Source: Vitis vinifera
Taxonomy: Eukaryota > Streptophyta > Magnoliopsida > Vitales > Vitaceae
Reading direction: 5' to 3'
NCBI RefSeq assembly: GCF_030704535.1
Contig: NC_081820.1
Span: 21,579,001 to 21,643,000 of the forward strand
Length of the DNA: 64,000 bases
In this document: positions 1 through 12,497 of the stretch, piece by piece
How the letters are laid out: every line of letters starts with the position of its first letter
How positions within the stretch are numbered: position 1 is the first letter of the stretch
Position numbers and translations under genes: made by a program
Notes under the pieces: generated by a model
Told to the model about the DNA's origin: nothing
What the model saw: the letters and a program-made list of their open reading frames with translations, nothing else
Database searches by the model: none

Positions 1-954
1 TTGGAAAAATTTGTGTTTCTATTAATTTTTTTTTTGTATTAATAAAATTGGATTGAATGTTTTTATTTTATTTTAAATAAAAGTGTAAAAGTTTTGGTTT
101 TTTTTAATTGAAACATTTTTCCTTGATAAAGTTATAATTTTTTTTTATAATTTTATAAAAAAAAACATTTTTTTTCTTAAATGAGGATTAAACTTGAAAT
201 ACTTTGTAAATAAAATTATAAAAATTCATTCTTTTCCTAATAAAGGTAAATAAAAATCATTTCTTTGTAAATAAAATCATTTTTTTTTCTTTTTATATAT
301 ATTATTTTTAATAAATTCTTTTAACAGTATTAAGTGTAAATAACTTTCTTAAAAATTGAACACAAAGCGAAATTGAATCAAATCATTAATTGAAAATAAA
401 TTGATTTATTTTTTTTGTAAATAAATAATTTGAAATTGTTTTTAATAAACTCCTTTGAAATTTCTTGAAAAAAAATATTTTTTTTAATCAATTCAATAAA
501 TCAATTTGCATAATCCTCTTGTCATTTATTATGTGTATTCTTGTAATTAGATTTCATAATTATTTTTGTGCATATCGATTTTCACCGTGACTTGTACATA
601 CTCATTTGTGAGATTATTTTTCTTAGTATGCATAATTAATTAATTAATTACCACAATTCTCATGATTTGTTTAGTAGAAACTGTATGTATACAAGCTTAG
701 AGGGTGCTATGACGCACAATCGTACCTTCCCAATAAGTAACTTGATCTTTGAACCTAGACTCGATTTTTCATAGATCTATTTTTCCTTCAGAAGTTAGGT
801 TTTTTTTTTTTCTTATTTTGTTTGTTTTTCCCTTTAAAATTAAAACAAAAATAAATGACGAATCCAAGTTTTTTAAAAATCATATTTTTCACCAAATAAA
901 TAAAAAGTAAGTCGTTGTTGAATGGTGACGCATATGAAAAATACGGATCCACAG

Positions 955-1266
955 GTATGTTTGATTTTGAAAAAATTGAGGGAAAATGAGAAGAAAAGAA
1001 AATAAAGAGAAAAAGTAGAAAGAAAAAAAAGTAAAGAAAAAAAAAGATTTAAAGTAAATAAATTATTTTTATATGTTTTTTCAAATTCATTTCACTTATT
1101 TTCCCTCCATATATAACTATCAAATAATTTTAAAATGATTTTTTTTTAACTAATTCTAATTGTATTTGATTTTCTTTCATATTTTTTTATCATGTAACTA
1201 AATATAAGAAAACAATTTTTTTAAACATTATTTTCTTTTTGTAATACTTTTTGGGAATCAAACATA
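955..1266. mobile_element. MITE-like element, family A, copy 1
   Basis: The ends are an 11-bp perfect inverted repeat (TATGTTTGATT at the left, its complement at the right). The interior matches, in the same order, two further copies at 32684-32919 and 32934-33192: a purine-rich AAAG/GAAA left part, a shared 'gatttaaagt' block, then T-rich sequence ending close to 'aatactttttgggaatcaaac'. It has no coding capacity, so it would be a non-autonomous DNA element. The superfamily cannot be assigned because no target-site duplication is clear. Confidence 0.55.
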
Positions 1267-1400
1267 AATTTCATAACTTAAAATTAAGAATTAAACTCAT
1301 ATTTACTAACATGGTTTTAGAAATATTTCATGAAAATTAATGTGATAAATACGGTTTTCCACATTTTAAAATATATAAGCATTTTAAAGTTTAAAACTAA

Positions 1401-1662
1401 GGTGACGTTTGTTTTATTTAATTTTAAATAGAACTTAAAAGTTAAAAATAAATAGTGTTAAATATTAAGTTGTTTGTTTTTGTAATATTTTATTTATATT
1501 AAATATTAAAAAATCAATATATTACTTTTTCCATTTAGAAAAAATAAAATATTTTAGTTTTTCTATTCAACAAAAAATTTATAATTAGTTGAGAAAAAAA
1601 AAAGACAATCGAAAAAGTTTGAAAGCAAATTATTTTTAGTAAAAAACTAAAAAACAAACCTG
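1401..1662. mobile_element. MITE-like fold-back element, family B
   Basis: The left end GGTGACGTTTGTTTT and the complement of the right end (AAAACAAACCTGCCC) agree at about 11 of 15 positions. The interior is non-coding and contains 'tttttctattcaac', also present in the fold-back element at 12498-14434, so the two are probably related. The assignment rests on termini and interior similarity only. Confidence 0.4.
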
Positions 1663-2575
1663 CCCTATGTCAAAAATAATCATCATCATTAGTTAGTTAT
1701 TACCTTAATGACCAATTTAATAAGTTATTTTATAAAGGTTTCACTAGAAAAATTTGTGTAGAGGCCAGCATGTATGGAAGTTCTTTGAAATGGTATTTAT
1801 GAAAGTGAAAGGAGACTATCCTATTGATTGAGATTATTAAAAGTAGTTTTTATTCACTTTTCAAATATACAAAAAGCATTTCATGAACTTGTAAAAAATA
1901 ATTTTATTTATTTATTTTGAAAATAAATAAACTATTTTTCAAAATAAATTTAATATGGGTCCGATAATTTTTTTTAGTGTTTTAAACAATAACTGCAAAG
2001 ATGATGAATACTTTCAAAAGTTTTATATTACATATAAGTGTATAATAATTTTATGGAAAGAAGTTGAGAAAATTATTTTTTACAACAAACTTTAATTTCT
2101 TAAAATAATTGAGAACTTTTTCAAGAACTCCTCTAAAAACTTTTCATACTTGAATTGTCAAATAAAATTTTAGATAAAAAATTATAAATTTTTATTTTAT
2201 ATTTAAGCCAAGTACATGAAAATAAAATTTTACTTAAAATTATTTAGTTTTAAAACATCTTGATTCTACAAAAACTTAATTTGAATAAAAAAAATGTGAA
2301 AGAGTAAAACTTTTAATTTATATACATATTCCAGTTGATTGATTTGAATTAATCCCTTATAATTCACACAAAACAACATAGATTGTTTTGCCCTTTTCCT
2401 AACAAATTCAAATGGTCTAAACCAATGTCACTGTTCCCTTTTTCCAACTAGTTAAACCACAAGTAATAGAATATCTTACATGATTTTTTTTTCTTATTAT
2501 TATTTTTAACTCTCTATAATGTGTACTTATATAAGATTAGTAATTTCACCTTCTCTAACAATGAGAAAAGCAAGA

Positions 2576-5199
2576 TGTGGACCCCGCATTTCGGCTCAAT
2601 GCGTTTCCCACTCGATGGCGAGCTCGATTTTAATTTAAAAAAATGATTTTAATTTATTAAGAAAATGACTTGGAGTTGCCACTTATTTTTGTTTTATTTT
2701 TAAAGGGTAAACGAAATAAGAAAGAAAAACCCTAAGTGTGACTCCTTACTTTGGAAAAGGTGGTCTGTGAAAAACCGGGTCGGGTTCGGGGGTCAGGTTA
2801 CTTATCAGGAAGGTACGGTAAAAACCGTAGCACCCCTCTAAGTCCCTAAAGACGGGTCTCTACTAATAAAATGAAGCAATCATGGCAGTGGACGAGTAGA
2901 TCAATGAGTACCCAGAATAAATCATGCACACGTGAGAATCAAAATATGCTTGGACAATTACCAGAGTGAAAGTAGGTGCGTACCTGGGCGACGAGCCACC
3001 ATGCGCTATCAAGAGAGAGGTTAGTGCACAATTAAGAAATAATAGCATGCATGTCGGAGAGCAGGATAAATAAATCATATATGATAACCAAGTCAATCAA
3101 TCAAATCAATCAATAGATCATAAGATCATGTATGTGAGGCCCCCACCAAAGCCCGATTAATCTTGCATGAATTAATATCACAAATTCCATTATTTAGGAA
3201 TTATGAAGATTCGTCATTCTTGCTTGTATAAAAATTAAAAGAAATATAACATTATTTAAAAATCGAAGTGAAATTAAAATTGTTTGAGAGAAAATTAGAT
3301 TTTTGATTATTTGGAAATTGAAGTCTCGAAAGTTATTTGAAGACTGGAATCTTGAGAATTAAATTTAAGAATTGGAATTTTGGATATTAAATTTAAAAGA
3401 AATTAGAATTTTGGAAATTAAATTTGAAAGAAATTGGAAATCAGAATTTTAAAGAATTATTTAAAAAAGGAATTTAAAAAAAAAGAATTTGAGGATAGAA
3501 TTTTGGAAAATTCGAACTTTGGAGAATTATTTGAAAATGAAAATTTGTTTTGAAAAAAAATAAAAATAAAAATAAACTTTGATAAAAATAAAAATAAATA
3601 AATAAATAATAATAATAATAATAATAAAAATAAATGAATAAATAAGTAAATAAAATGGATAAGTGGGCTGCCCGTGAATAAAGGTGGATTGGAGAAAAGT
3701 TATGGAAAAAGTGAGAGAGAGAAAAAGAATTGCATAAATGATTAAATAATGGTTTGGTGGTGAAATGAGATTCAAACTTATTATTATTTTTTTTTCATGA
3801 CCCACTTTCCCATAACTCTTCCAGATTTGGGCTAAATAATTGAAGTTAATTTACACCACATGCAAAATGCCAGCCATAGTCACATATATGACGATAAAAA
3901 GCTATTAGAATGGGCGCTTTGACTTTTGTGGGAAACACGCGTATCATCCTCAGCTGCGTGGGATGCTTGAAGGACCAAATAAAAAAAAAAATATATATAT
4001 ATATATATATATGGCGTTGCAGAACCTGGTGCCGAGCTGTTGAACGACGAGGCTAAAATCGCGAGAAGCCTTGTGGAGAAGAGTGTAGCAGAAGACCCAG
4101 CGCGGCTCTGGAGGGAGCTGCTTCTTGGCATGGCAATCCGCCATTTTCAGCTTCAACAGCGGGTATATGTCACCCGGATATGTCAAAATCGCTCCCAAAC
4201 TGCCCATTTTCTCCACATTCCTCTGTATTTCAAGATTTGAAATTCGAGATTTGGAAATAGAGGAGTGACGGGCATGAAAAAAATTAAGAAGATGACAAGC
4301 TGAAGGTGGGCGTGCTCGTGAGACTTCATGTACATGGAAAAAAAATGAAGAAATGAGCTAAAGATGGATATCAGTGATGGAAATGGGTATGACAGATAGG
4401 GGCGTGAGAGAAGCGAGAACGGTGATCTTGACTCGCGAAGGCTGCCGTGAGAGGCCATGACTCACCCTTCTTCCTTATAGCTCATGCATTCAGATGAGTA
4501 TCGAAAAACAGAGGAAAATTATAGCAAAGAGACATCTCCACAAATAGAGCATAATAACACGAATAGCATAGGATGTCCGTCAAGGTTTCACCGCATAAAT
4601 TATTAGTGAGTTGGCTGATTGAGTGGGAGAGACCAAATCGAATATGAACAAAACATGATTTTCATGCACTCACAATACGAACAAAACAGAGTAAAAACAT
4701 CTTTTAGCAAAATGCAATGGAATACCTAATATAAAACAATAACAAGCAACCCATATCCATCTCAAAGATCCCCAAGTAAATCAAAAGTGTAGCTTTAAGC
4801 CCACACTCGGTCTAAATGATGCAAAGAAACCAGTGAAGAGTAAGGTAAAAAAAGAATAATGAGGAAAACAGAGACCTTGAACCCACACTTACCTTTTGAT
4901 CTTCTCTTAAAAGAGTTTGTTTTTGCTTTGAGCTGGTTGTGTCTCCCTTGGAAACCAGTTTTCAAAAGCTCCGCAACCCCCCACCAGCTTTGTTCTTTTC
5001 TTTCTCTCCGAGCTCTCTCCCCCTCCCTCTCTTCCCCTGTTTTTTTTGTCTCCCTCAGCAAGCCTAGCCATCCTGCAAACCTGTCCCATCTGTCGCCCAA
5101 AAGCCTCCCCCATCAATCCTCAGCCGCCTGAAAGTAGCCCACTTGAGAAGCCCTCTGAAAAACAGCAGAAAAATCCTGCTCCTCGGGCGGGGGTCTACA
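2576..5199 (-). mobile_element. Long solo LTR (about 2.6 kb) of an LTR retrotransposon
   Basis: The segment starts TGTGGACCCC and ends GGGGTCTACA, so it has TG..CA ends with near-perfect terminal inverted repeats. It is flanked by caaga (2571-2575) and caagc (5200-5204), a 5-bp target-site duplication with one mismatch. There is no gag or pol and no second LTR, so it is best read as a solo LTR left by recombination. The minus orientation (starting TGTAGACCCC) is inferred from a general resemblance to Gypsy-type LTRs and is not certain. Contents include a GA-rich/AT-rich block at 3230-3650, an (AT)n run near 3992-4012 and a pyrimidine-rich block at 4970-5060. Short open frames inside show no recognisable domain. 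Confidence 0.7.
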
Positions 5200-6781
5200 C
5201 AAGCCTTTGAAACTAAAATTATGTCCATATTTATTTGATCCTTTTTTTACTATATTATTTCATTTCTTTTAATTTAATATATGTAATGAATCTCAAAAAA
5301 GTTAAATTTCATTCTTTTTATTTGGTTAGGGATTCATTTGAACCCACATTATGACATTGGCAACCTCGAGTTTAGTTTAGGTTTCTTCACATAGATGTGT
5401 TTCCACTTAGATCATCCCAGGCTTAGGTCATTTGATCATTTTGTTTTAATTTAGGTTTCACTTAAATCATTTTCCACTTAGTTCACTAATGCACTTTTTA
5501 AGTTTGGTTAGATCTTTTTAAGAATAGGTTCTACTTAGACACTTTTTTAAACTTTATTCACTTATGCTTTTTCTTGAATTCCATTGCTAGGTTTTGGGCC
5601 TAGGAGAGTTTTGGACTTGATTTCGATTATTTTTATTGCATGAGATGGTCTTTCAATATTTAGTCATGTGAGTTTGATACTCACATTAGTTTAATATTTG
5701 GATTTTGATTGCATGTATTTAATTTTTTTTATACTTTTGTTTGTTTCATTTATTTATTTTGAAAAATTTACTTGAGACTAATGTTGACTTTTAATTTGCA
5801 TGAACTGATGTTGGATTTTAGATATGCATGAGAGTGGCATATATATATTTTTTTTAATAGTATAATTTTATCTTTTATTTTCAATGACATGATCTTTCCT
5901 TTGATTTTTATTTTTTATTTTTCTTGCATGAATCTAGTGGCTATGCATTGGAGAATTTATGGGAAGGGCTACTATGATTTTGGAGAATTATGATTTATGT
6001 GTAGTTTTGAAGTTTATAAATGGTTGGTTTTGAGGCTACAGTTGGTGTTGCCTTTACCATATCATATTAAAGCTTCTTTTGGGTTGTTTTTGTGGCTATT
6101 TTTTTTATGCACTCATGGACCGCACATGGGCTGAAACTAGGCGCCTTAACGAGTTGTGATAGACATTGAAATTCAACGCACTTACAAGCTACACATAGAC
6201 TGACAGTGAATCTGGGCGCTTTTTTAGTCTAAATTTTTAATAAGGAAATATCGTGGTTGTATGAGATATTTTTTTGGAGGACAGAATCATGCATTCCATA
6301 TATTGGCAACCACACCTTCCATACTAGAAAAAGCTATGCACCATTGAGATTGGGGAAGCCACACACTTTCCAAATAAAAAGAAGGCAACTTGCACATGTA
6401 TAAAGAGAATACATAGCCCCCTCATGCTAAGGGGAGGATTCACACATTCAGTATTGGAGATGATGCACCAATATGGGGGTCGACGCTACCAAAAGAGGCA
6501 TCCATTAGTTTTTTCTAAGAAGGAAATGCACACCAAAATTCTCCTTGAACACGCACCATCAAATTCTTGGTTGGAAAGAGAACCTGATGAGATTGTTGAT
6601 TGTTAAAGGTAATCATCATCATATTTTTCATGGTTAGAAGGAGAACACTATTAGAATCTTCAAAGAAGAGGACAATGATATTGCTCGTGGAAAAGATGAG
6701 GAGAAAGCGCGTATCAAATGAAGCGCGTATCAAATGGAATTTCTCATATGGATGGTAGGCATAAAACGTTGGAATTCTCTA
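5200..6781. other. Gene-free spacer, probable old repeat remnants
   Basis: No coding sequence is recognised. 5330-5600 is less AT-rich and repeats phrases such as 'cacttagatca' and 'taggtttc', which suggests decayed repeat or retroelement leader DNA, but no family could be named. 6280-6780 contains short open frames without recognisable domains. Confidence 0.5.
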
Positions 6782-6981
6782 TAAAAATATTTGTAAAACC
6801 ACCACCCTCTGTGGGGTTGAAGATTTCCATTTATATAGACGTATACAAAATAAAGTGAGTTTGAATATACAAATAAAATAGGAAAGATAAGTACAAATGG
6901 AAATCGTATCTCCTAAACTATATCTCCTATAATCAAGGAGGATTCCATAAATCAATAACAGATTTACTGGAATTCTTTATA
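6782..6981 (-). repeat. 3' LTR of the copia element
   Basis: 200 bp, aligned end to end with the copy at 11154-11353. Its outer U3 end reads TATAAAG on the minus strand where the other copy reads TGTAGAG, so the TG terminus has been lost by a G-to-A change. The internal flank, plus 6982-6988 GCCCCCC, is the polypurine tract on the minus strand. Confidence 0.9.
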
Positions 6982-7265
6982 GCCCCCCGCAAGCTAAGAG
7001 TGGGATTAACACAAACTCGAAGCTTGGATCGAAAGAAGACATAAAGATCCCGTGAGACACTATTGGTGAAGATGTCGACCAGTTGTAAGTGGGACAGAAC
7101 ATGCTGAAGACGAAGGGTGCCATAAACAACGAGCTCACGGAGAAAATGATAATCGAGGTCGATGTGCTTGGCACGCTTGTGGGACACGAGATTGGAGCTC
7201 AAAAAAATTGCACTCTTGTTGTCACAAAGAAGAAGAGACCGGTGAGTTAAAGTAACCCGAAGATC

Positions 7266-10213
7266 TCATAGAAGATGAGTGAGCCATAAAACTTCAGCTG
7301 CAGTAAGGGTAAGAACACGGTACTCGGATTCACAACTTGAACGAGAAACTATGGGTTGTTTCTTAACACTCCAAGAGACAAGATTATTGCCAAGAAAAAT
7401 TGAGTAGCCAAAGGTGGAGTGTCTAGTGTCTGGGCAGCCAACCCAATCGACATCTGAGTATGCAACTAAGCCCATTGAAGAGGATGAAGTGAACTTGAGA
7501 CCATAATGAAGTGTGCCTTTTATGTAGCAAAGGATTCGCTTGATTGCCTGAAAGTGAACGTCAGTAGGTGCATGAAGAAACTGACTTATAGAGTTGACTG
7601 AATGGGCAAAATCAGGACGTGTAATGGTTAAATATTGCAAAGCACCCACTAAGCTACGATAGAAAGTCGGATCGGCAAATGGAGCACTTTCAAAAGATAG
7701 TCGTTGAGAGACAATCATGGGAGTAGTAACAGGTTTGCTGTCCAGTAGTTGAGCACGAGTCAAAACATTAGTAGCATATTTAACTTGGCTGAGGAAAAGG
7801 TCTTATGGGATGGAAGACTCCTTAAGTCCAAGAAAATAAGTCAACGGGCCCAAATCCTTGACAACAAATTCAGAGTGTAGCTAGAAAATAAATCGATTGA
7901 TGAGAGCAGAGTTATTCCCAATGAGTATGATATCATCAGCGTAAAGGAGGAGATAAATAAGATCATCTTTCCAATTAAAGACAAATAAAGAAGTGTATGT
8001 GCGGCTGCAAGAAAAACCAAGTCGTAGTATAAATGAACTAAAACGTTGAAACCAAGCACGGGGTGCTTGTTTCAAGCCGTAGAGTGTCTTCTTTAATTTG
8101 CAAACACGAAGGGGAGGGTGATGATCAACATATCCCGGGGGCTGCTCCATGTAGACAGTTTCATGAAGAATGCCATTGAGAAAGGCATTTTTGACGTCAA
8201 GCTGACGTAAGGGCCACTTGTGAGACATGGCGAGAGAGAGGACAACACGAACTGTGGAGGCTTTGACTATAGGGCTGAAGGTGTCCATGTAATCAAGACC
8301 GGGAAGTTGAGTGTAGCCCTTTGCCACGAGACGCGCTTTGAAGCGCTCAATGGATCCATCAGAAAGAAATTTAGTCCGAAAAACCCATTTGGAATCGCCT
8401 ATATTAGCATTGGAGGGTCGAGGAACAAGATCCCAAGTGTGATTTATTTGAAGCGCCTTCATTTCATTATCCATGGCAACAAGCCAAGCTATGTTTTTGG
8501 CAGCAAATTTAAATCCCTTAGGCTCAGAGGTGGCAAGCAGGACATGAATCAATGGAGTAGACTACACAAAGCTGAGATGAGCGGGATGCCGTGTCTTGAA
8601 AATTCCAGATTTGGCACGAGTAATCATGGGATGAGAGCCGGAAGGAGCTGATGAAGTAGTGGCAGGAATCTAGTCCATGGGAATTGCAGAAGGAGCCTAG
8701 TCTGTAGCAGATACAGGGGCGGACGAGACTGCAACTGAAGAAGACGTGGACTCGATAGCAGAAGAGAAACTTGCAAGGGCTCAACAGCAGAGTCATCTTC
8801 ACAAAAATGACAAGGAAGGGTAGTAGAGACCTGCTTAGTAGTAGGAAATGATGTGCTAAAAGGTGGTTCAAGGGAGCAGGGCTCATAAAAATTTGAAAAA
8901 CCAATAGCAGAAATAGAAGTAGAACTGAAAGTATTTGAAAACGGGAAAAAATTCTCATCAAATCGAGCATGTCGTGTAATATATGTGCGAGAGGTTGTAG
9001 TGTCAAAACAACGGAAGCCTTTATGTGAGGAACTATAACCAAGAAAAATACACGGTAAGCTACAGAGAGAAAATTTGTGAGGTGCGTAATCACGTAAACA
9101 TGGGTAAACTCGGTAGCCAAAGGGATGGAAATTCGCATAATTAGGAGGCTTACCAGATAAAACTTCAAAATGTGAAAGACCACCAAGAACAGGCATAGAC
9201 AACCGGTTGATAATGTAAGTGGTTGTGTTGAAAGCATCAACCCAATGCTGAGGAGGAACGTGGGAGTGAAAAAGGAGAGCAAGACTTGTTTCCGTCACAT
9301 GACGATGTTTGCGTTCAACTCTACCATTTTGGGAAGGAGTATATGAACAAGACATTTGGTGGTGGATGCCAAATTGTCGAAGATGAGATTGAAACCGATT
9401 GCTTGTAAATTCGGCACCACCATCACTTTGAAAAATCTTGATTTTGGTGGAATGTTGATTTTCAACCAATTTTTGAAATTGGAGGAATATATCAAAAAAA
9501 TCAGATTTTAATTTCATAGGATAAAGCCAAGTAAATCGAGAGTGGTCATTGATAAATAATACATAATAGGTAAATCCCAAATTAGATTTGATGGGAGCAG
9601 GACCCCAAATATCGCAATGAATGAAGCCTAAAGCAATATTAGATGAATTATTATTTGGGAAAAAAGGCAAGCGATGACTCTTAGCATGTTGACAGGTAGA
9701 ACAAAGAGATGGATTAGGCAACAAAGAGGTAAGAAATAATTGTCCTTTTTTATTCAAGAGAGATAAAATAGAGCAATTTACTTAACCAAGGCGAGCATGC
9801 CAAAATTCAAAGGAAGCATGTAAATTTTTATTTTGAAGGACATAAACAAATGCAGAGTTGCCACGTTCTAGCACATAAAGGCCACCTTCTCGTTTACCGG
9901 TTGCTACCGCCAGTCCTGTTACTCGATTCTGTACAACAAAATTATCATGAGAAAAAGTGACAGAGAGAAGAAAATCAGAGGTCAGTTTGCTAATAGACAA
10001 CAAGTTTTTGGTAAGATGAGGGATAACAAGAACATCCAAAAGTTTAAAATTGGAAGAGGGAGAGAGCGTACTAGTGTGAGTAATAGGAAGAGAAGCACCA
10101 TTTCCCACTATTACGCAATCCTTACCATGATAGGGCTCAACCTTGTCCAACTAAGAAGGATCAGATGTCATGTGAGCGGAAGCACCGGTATCAGTGAACC
10201 AATCAGACTCTGA
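7266..10213 (-). pseudogene. Copia pol (protease-integrase-RT-RNase H), broken
   Basis: On the minus strand the protease active-site motif DTGAS lies near 10170-10185, followed within about 15 codons by an in-frame TAG. 9782-10150 continues into the pre-integrase region (FWHARLG). 8624-9757 carries the integrase core: CSTCQHAKSH zinc-binding residues, HCDIWGP, FQSDGGAEF and NGRVERKH give the D, D and E positions. 7881-8552 is reverse transcriptase with KARLVAKGY, LDVKNAFLNG and an intact LLLYADDI box. 7266-7763 is the connection/RNase H region (YSDVDWVGC, SSCESEY). The parts sit in different frames or are separated by stops. It is a pseudogene of an order typical for copia. Confidence 0.93.
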
Positions 10214-10255
10214 ACCATTTGAGAGAGAACAGGATGTGTTGAAAGCTTCAACAAG

Positions 10256-11112
10256 TTATGTCATAGGTTCGTTACGTTCATAACGGCTCCGACAACAATC
10301 AGTAGTGTGGCCTTCAGTCTTGCAGATTTGACATTGAGGGGTATAGGAGCCCTGTTTACCACGTCCATAACCATGGCCTCCATTGTAGCCGCCGCAAAAA
10401 CGACGGGACTTGGAGTTGTTACCACCCCAATATGGAGAAAAGAGACCTTTGGTGGCAGTAAAAGCAACAGAGGAAACATGGGAGGAGGACCCAAGTGACT
10501 TTTGGAAGATCTCAAAGCTTTCGGCTTTGGGAACCAAGTCTTTGAAAGTTGGTAATGGGGTGAGAGACATTTGGGCAATAGAAAAATTAGCAAAGTCAGT
10601 GCCCAATCCTCTGAGATACTAGTGAACTTTGTCGGTATCATCAACCGAGCGGCCCATTGCAGTGAGTTGATCACATAAAGCCTTAAATGAACGAGAGTAT
10701 TCAGTGACACTTCGGGGGCCATGCTTGATGAGTTGCAAGTCATATTTGATGCGAAGCTCACGAGTCTTGGAAATATGGCTGAAGGAATTTTCCAAAGCAA
10801 GCCAGACATCACGAGCAGTGGTGAGACCAACGACTTCGGCCATGGCTTCTTCAATCAAAGAAGAGAATATGAGACTGATAAGGCATTGATCTTGAAGGTG
10901 TCATTCCACATATTTAGATTCGGTTGAGAGGAAGAAGAATCAGAGGCAATAGTGATTAGAGGCACTGCAACGGAACCATCAACATGGCTAAAGAGATTCT
11001 AACATTGAAGAAGAGGGAAAAGTTGATTTCACCAAAGAAGATAATTTGTGGAGGAGAGTTTAATAGTAACCATGTGGATCATGGTGTTGAAAGAGAAAGA
11101 AGAATCGGCCAT
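10256..11112 (-). pseudogene. Copia gag, broken
   Basis: The start is probably the ATG at plus 11110-11112 (MADSSFSFNTM), about 40 bp after the primer-binding site. Within some 25 codons a stop appears after ...TNYLLW. Later open pieces at 10619-10858 and 10256-10606 read as a UBN2-type copia gag (ARDVWLALENSF, HGPRSVTEYSRSF) and end with the nucleocapsid zinc knuckle CQICKTEGHTTDCC, a C-x2-C-x4-H-x4-C motif. Another stop lies at about 10619. It cannot make a full capsid protein. Confidence 0.88.
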
Positions 11113-11153
11113 GAGGGGATCGAGGAGGTTAATCCAAAAAAGCTTTGATACCA

Positions 11154-11353
11154 TAAAAATATTTGTAAAATCACCACCCTCTGTGGGGTTGAGGATTTCC
11201 ATTTATATAGACGTATACAAAATTGAGTGAGTTTGAATATATAGATAAAATAGGAAAGATAAGTACAAATGGAAATCATATCTCCTAAACTATATCTCCT
11301 ACAATCAATGAGGATTCCGTAAATCAATAACGGATTTACTGGAATTCTCTACA
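11154..11353 (-). repeat. 5' LTR of the copia element
   Basis: 200 bp; begins TGTAGAGAATTCC on the minus strand and ends ...ATTTTTA directly before the tRNA-Met primer-binding site. The 3' terminus is therefore TA rather than the usual CA, and the other LTR has the same ending. Confidence 0.9.
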
Positions 11354-12497
11354 CTCCACATGAAGGGACAACCGCTATCACCGAGAGAACATTTCCTCAC
11401 AGCCCTTGGAGTCCAATATGCATCATTTAGATTTTTTTAGTCGAAGAAGGTAAGTTAATTTTTTGAGTTTTTGATTTTTCTTAACGATGTGTAAGTTAGA
11501 TGCCTAATATTAGATTGAAAGTTAGAATTATTATTATGTGTTTAGCAATGATTTTAAAAAACGTTTTTATTATTTTTAACACTTAAATGATAAAAAATTT
11601 CAAGTGTTAGAAAAATTAGAAATATTTTCTAAAATCATTATCAAATAAGCTCTTAATTTTAGTTAGTTTTATTAATCATAGGTGTTTTTAAAATTTTAAT
11701 TTATTGGTTTAAGTGATTTTGTCTAATTAAATTCATATTTTGAAGTTTATTAATTTTAGTTTTAATTCTTTCTTTTTAGTTTGAGTGTTTTGAGAATTTT
11801 AGTTTACTAGTTTAAGTGACTTAGTCTAATTAAATTTATGTTTTAAAGTTTATTAAATTTAGTTTCGATAAGTGTTTTTAGAATTTTTAAATTCTATTAA
11901 GAAAATATAATATAGTAATAAATATCTAAAATTTATTTGTATGAAAAATAGTATTTTATAAATGTTTAAAAAATGTGAAAATGAAAAAAAAAATATCAAT
12001 AAAAATAATTTTTTATTTAATATTATATATAATCCAAGTTGGGTGGAACAAAGTCATACCCAAACCCACCCCAACCTATCATGAGTTTGAAAAAAATTTA
12101 AACCTATTATGCACTCATTTATATTTATCTCAAACTTGTACCATTATGGATCAAATGAGTACGCGAAAACACCTCATTGTCATCCCTAATTTTGAGACAA
12201 CATGTTAATATATCATTTCAAAAGAATTTTTTTTTATAAAAAAACAATTTTCTTCATAGTGAACAAATATAATAATGAGGTTAGGACTTTTCCTCTTCTT
12301 TCTTTTCATTTTTCAAATACTAATAAAATTGCAAAGATTAGAAGGAAAATAAAAAATAAAACTAGTAAATTCCTTTTGATGGCATGAAGATGAGAAATTT
12401 TGTTAAGAACTAAATTGAAGATTATGATAATCTATTAAATATTCATGCATAATGTTTGGAATCATAGTTTCCTAAAATAGGAATAATAAATTAAGGT
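11354..12497. other. AT-rich intergenic DNA, no gene seen
   Basis: 11450-11900 contains diverged repeats of 'agtttattaattttagttt'-like phrases and short direct repeats. 12020-12180 resembles a 'cccaaacccaccccaacc' repeat type also seen near 31550-32330. No coding sequence is supported. Confidence 0.5.

Larger units (their letters stand above)
1..2575. other. AT-rich intergenic DNA, no gene seen
   Basis: This stretch is very AT-rich with many homopolymer runs and no open frame that looks coding. Two MITE-like segments are listed separately (955-1266 and 1401-1662). Nothing else could be supported. Confidence 0.7.
6782..11353 (-). mobile_element. Ty1/copia LTR retrotransposon, full-length but decayed
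   Basis: The element runs right to left. Two 200-bp LTRs (6782-6981 and 11154-11353) enclose a primer-binding site complementary to initiator Met tRNA (TGGTATCAAAGC, minus strand, up to 11153), gag with a CCHC knuckle, protease, integrase, reverse transcriptase and RNase H in copia order, and a G-rich polypurine tract beside the left LTR. Flanks ctcta (6777-6781) and ctcca (11354-11358) form a 5-bp target-site duplication with one transition. The LTRs differ at about 13 of 200 positions by eye, mostly transitions. In-frame stops break gag and pol, so it cannot move by itself. It keeps both LTRs, unlike the solo LTRs on either side. Confidence 0.93.

Noticed and set aside
4795-5131. Open frames on both strands in the pyrimidine-rich block
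   Set aside because: Low-complexity Ser/Pro/Arg-rich translations inside the solo LTR, with no domain.
6771-11351. 11-bp match 'ggaattctcta' before the left copia LTR and at the end of the right LTR, as an alternative boundary
   Set aside because: The 200-bp LTR alignment, primer-binding site, polypurine tract and ctc(t/c)a duplication agree on 6782-11353, so this match is probably coincidence.
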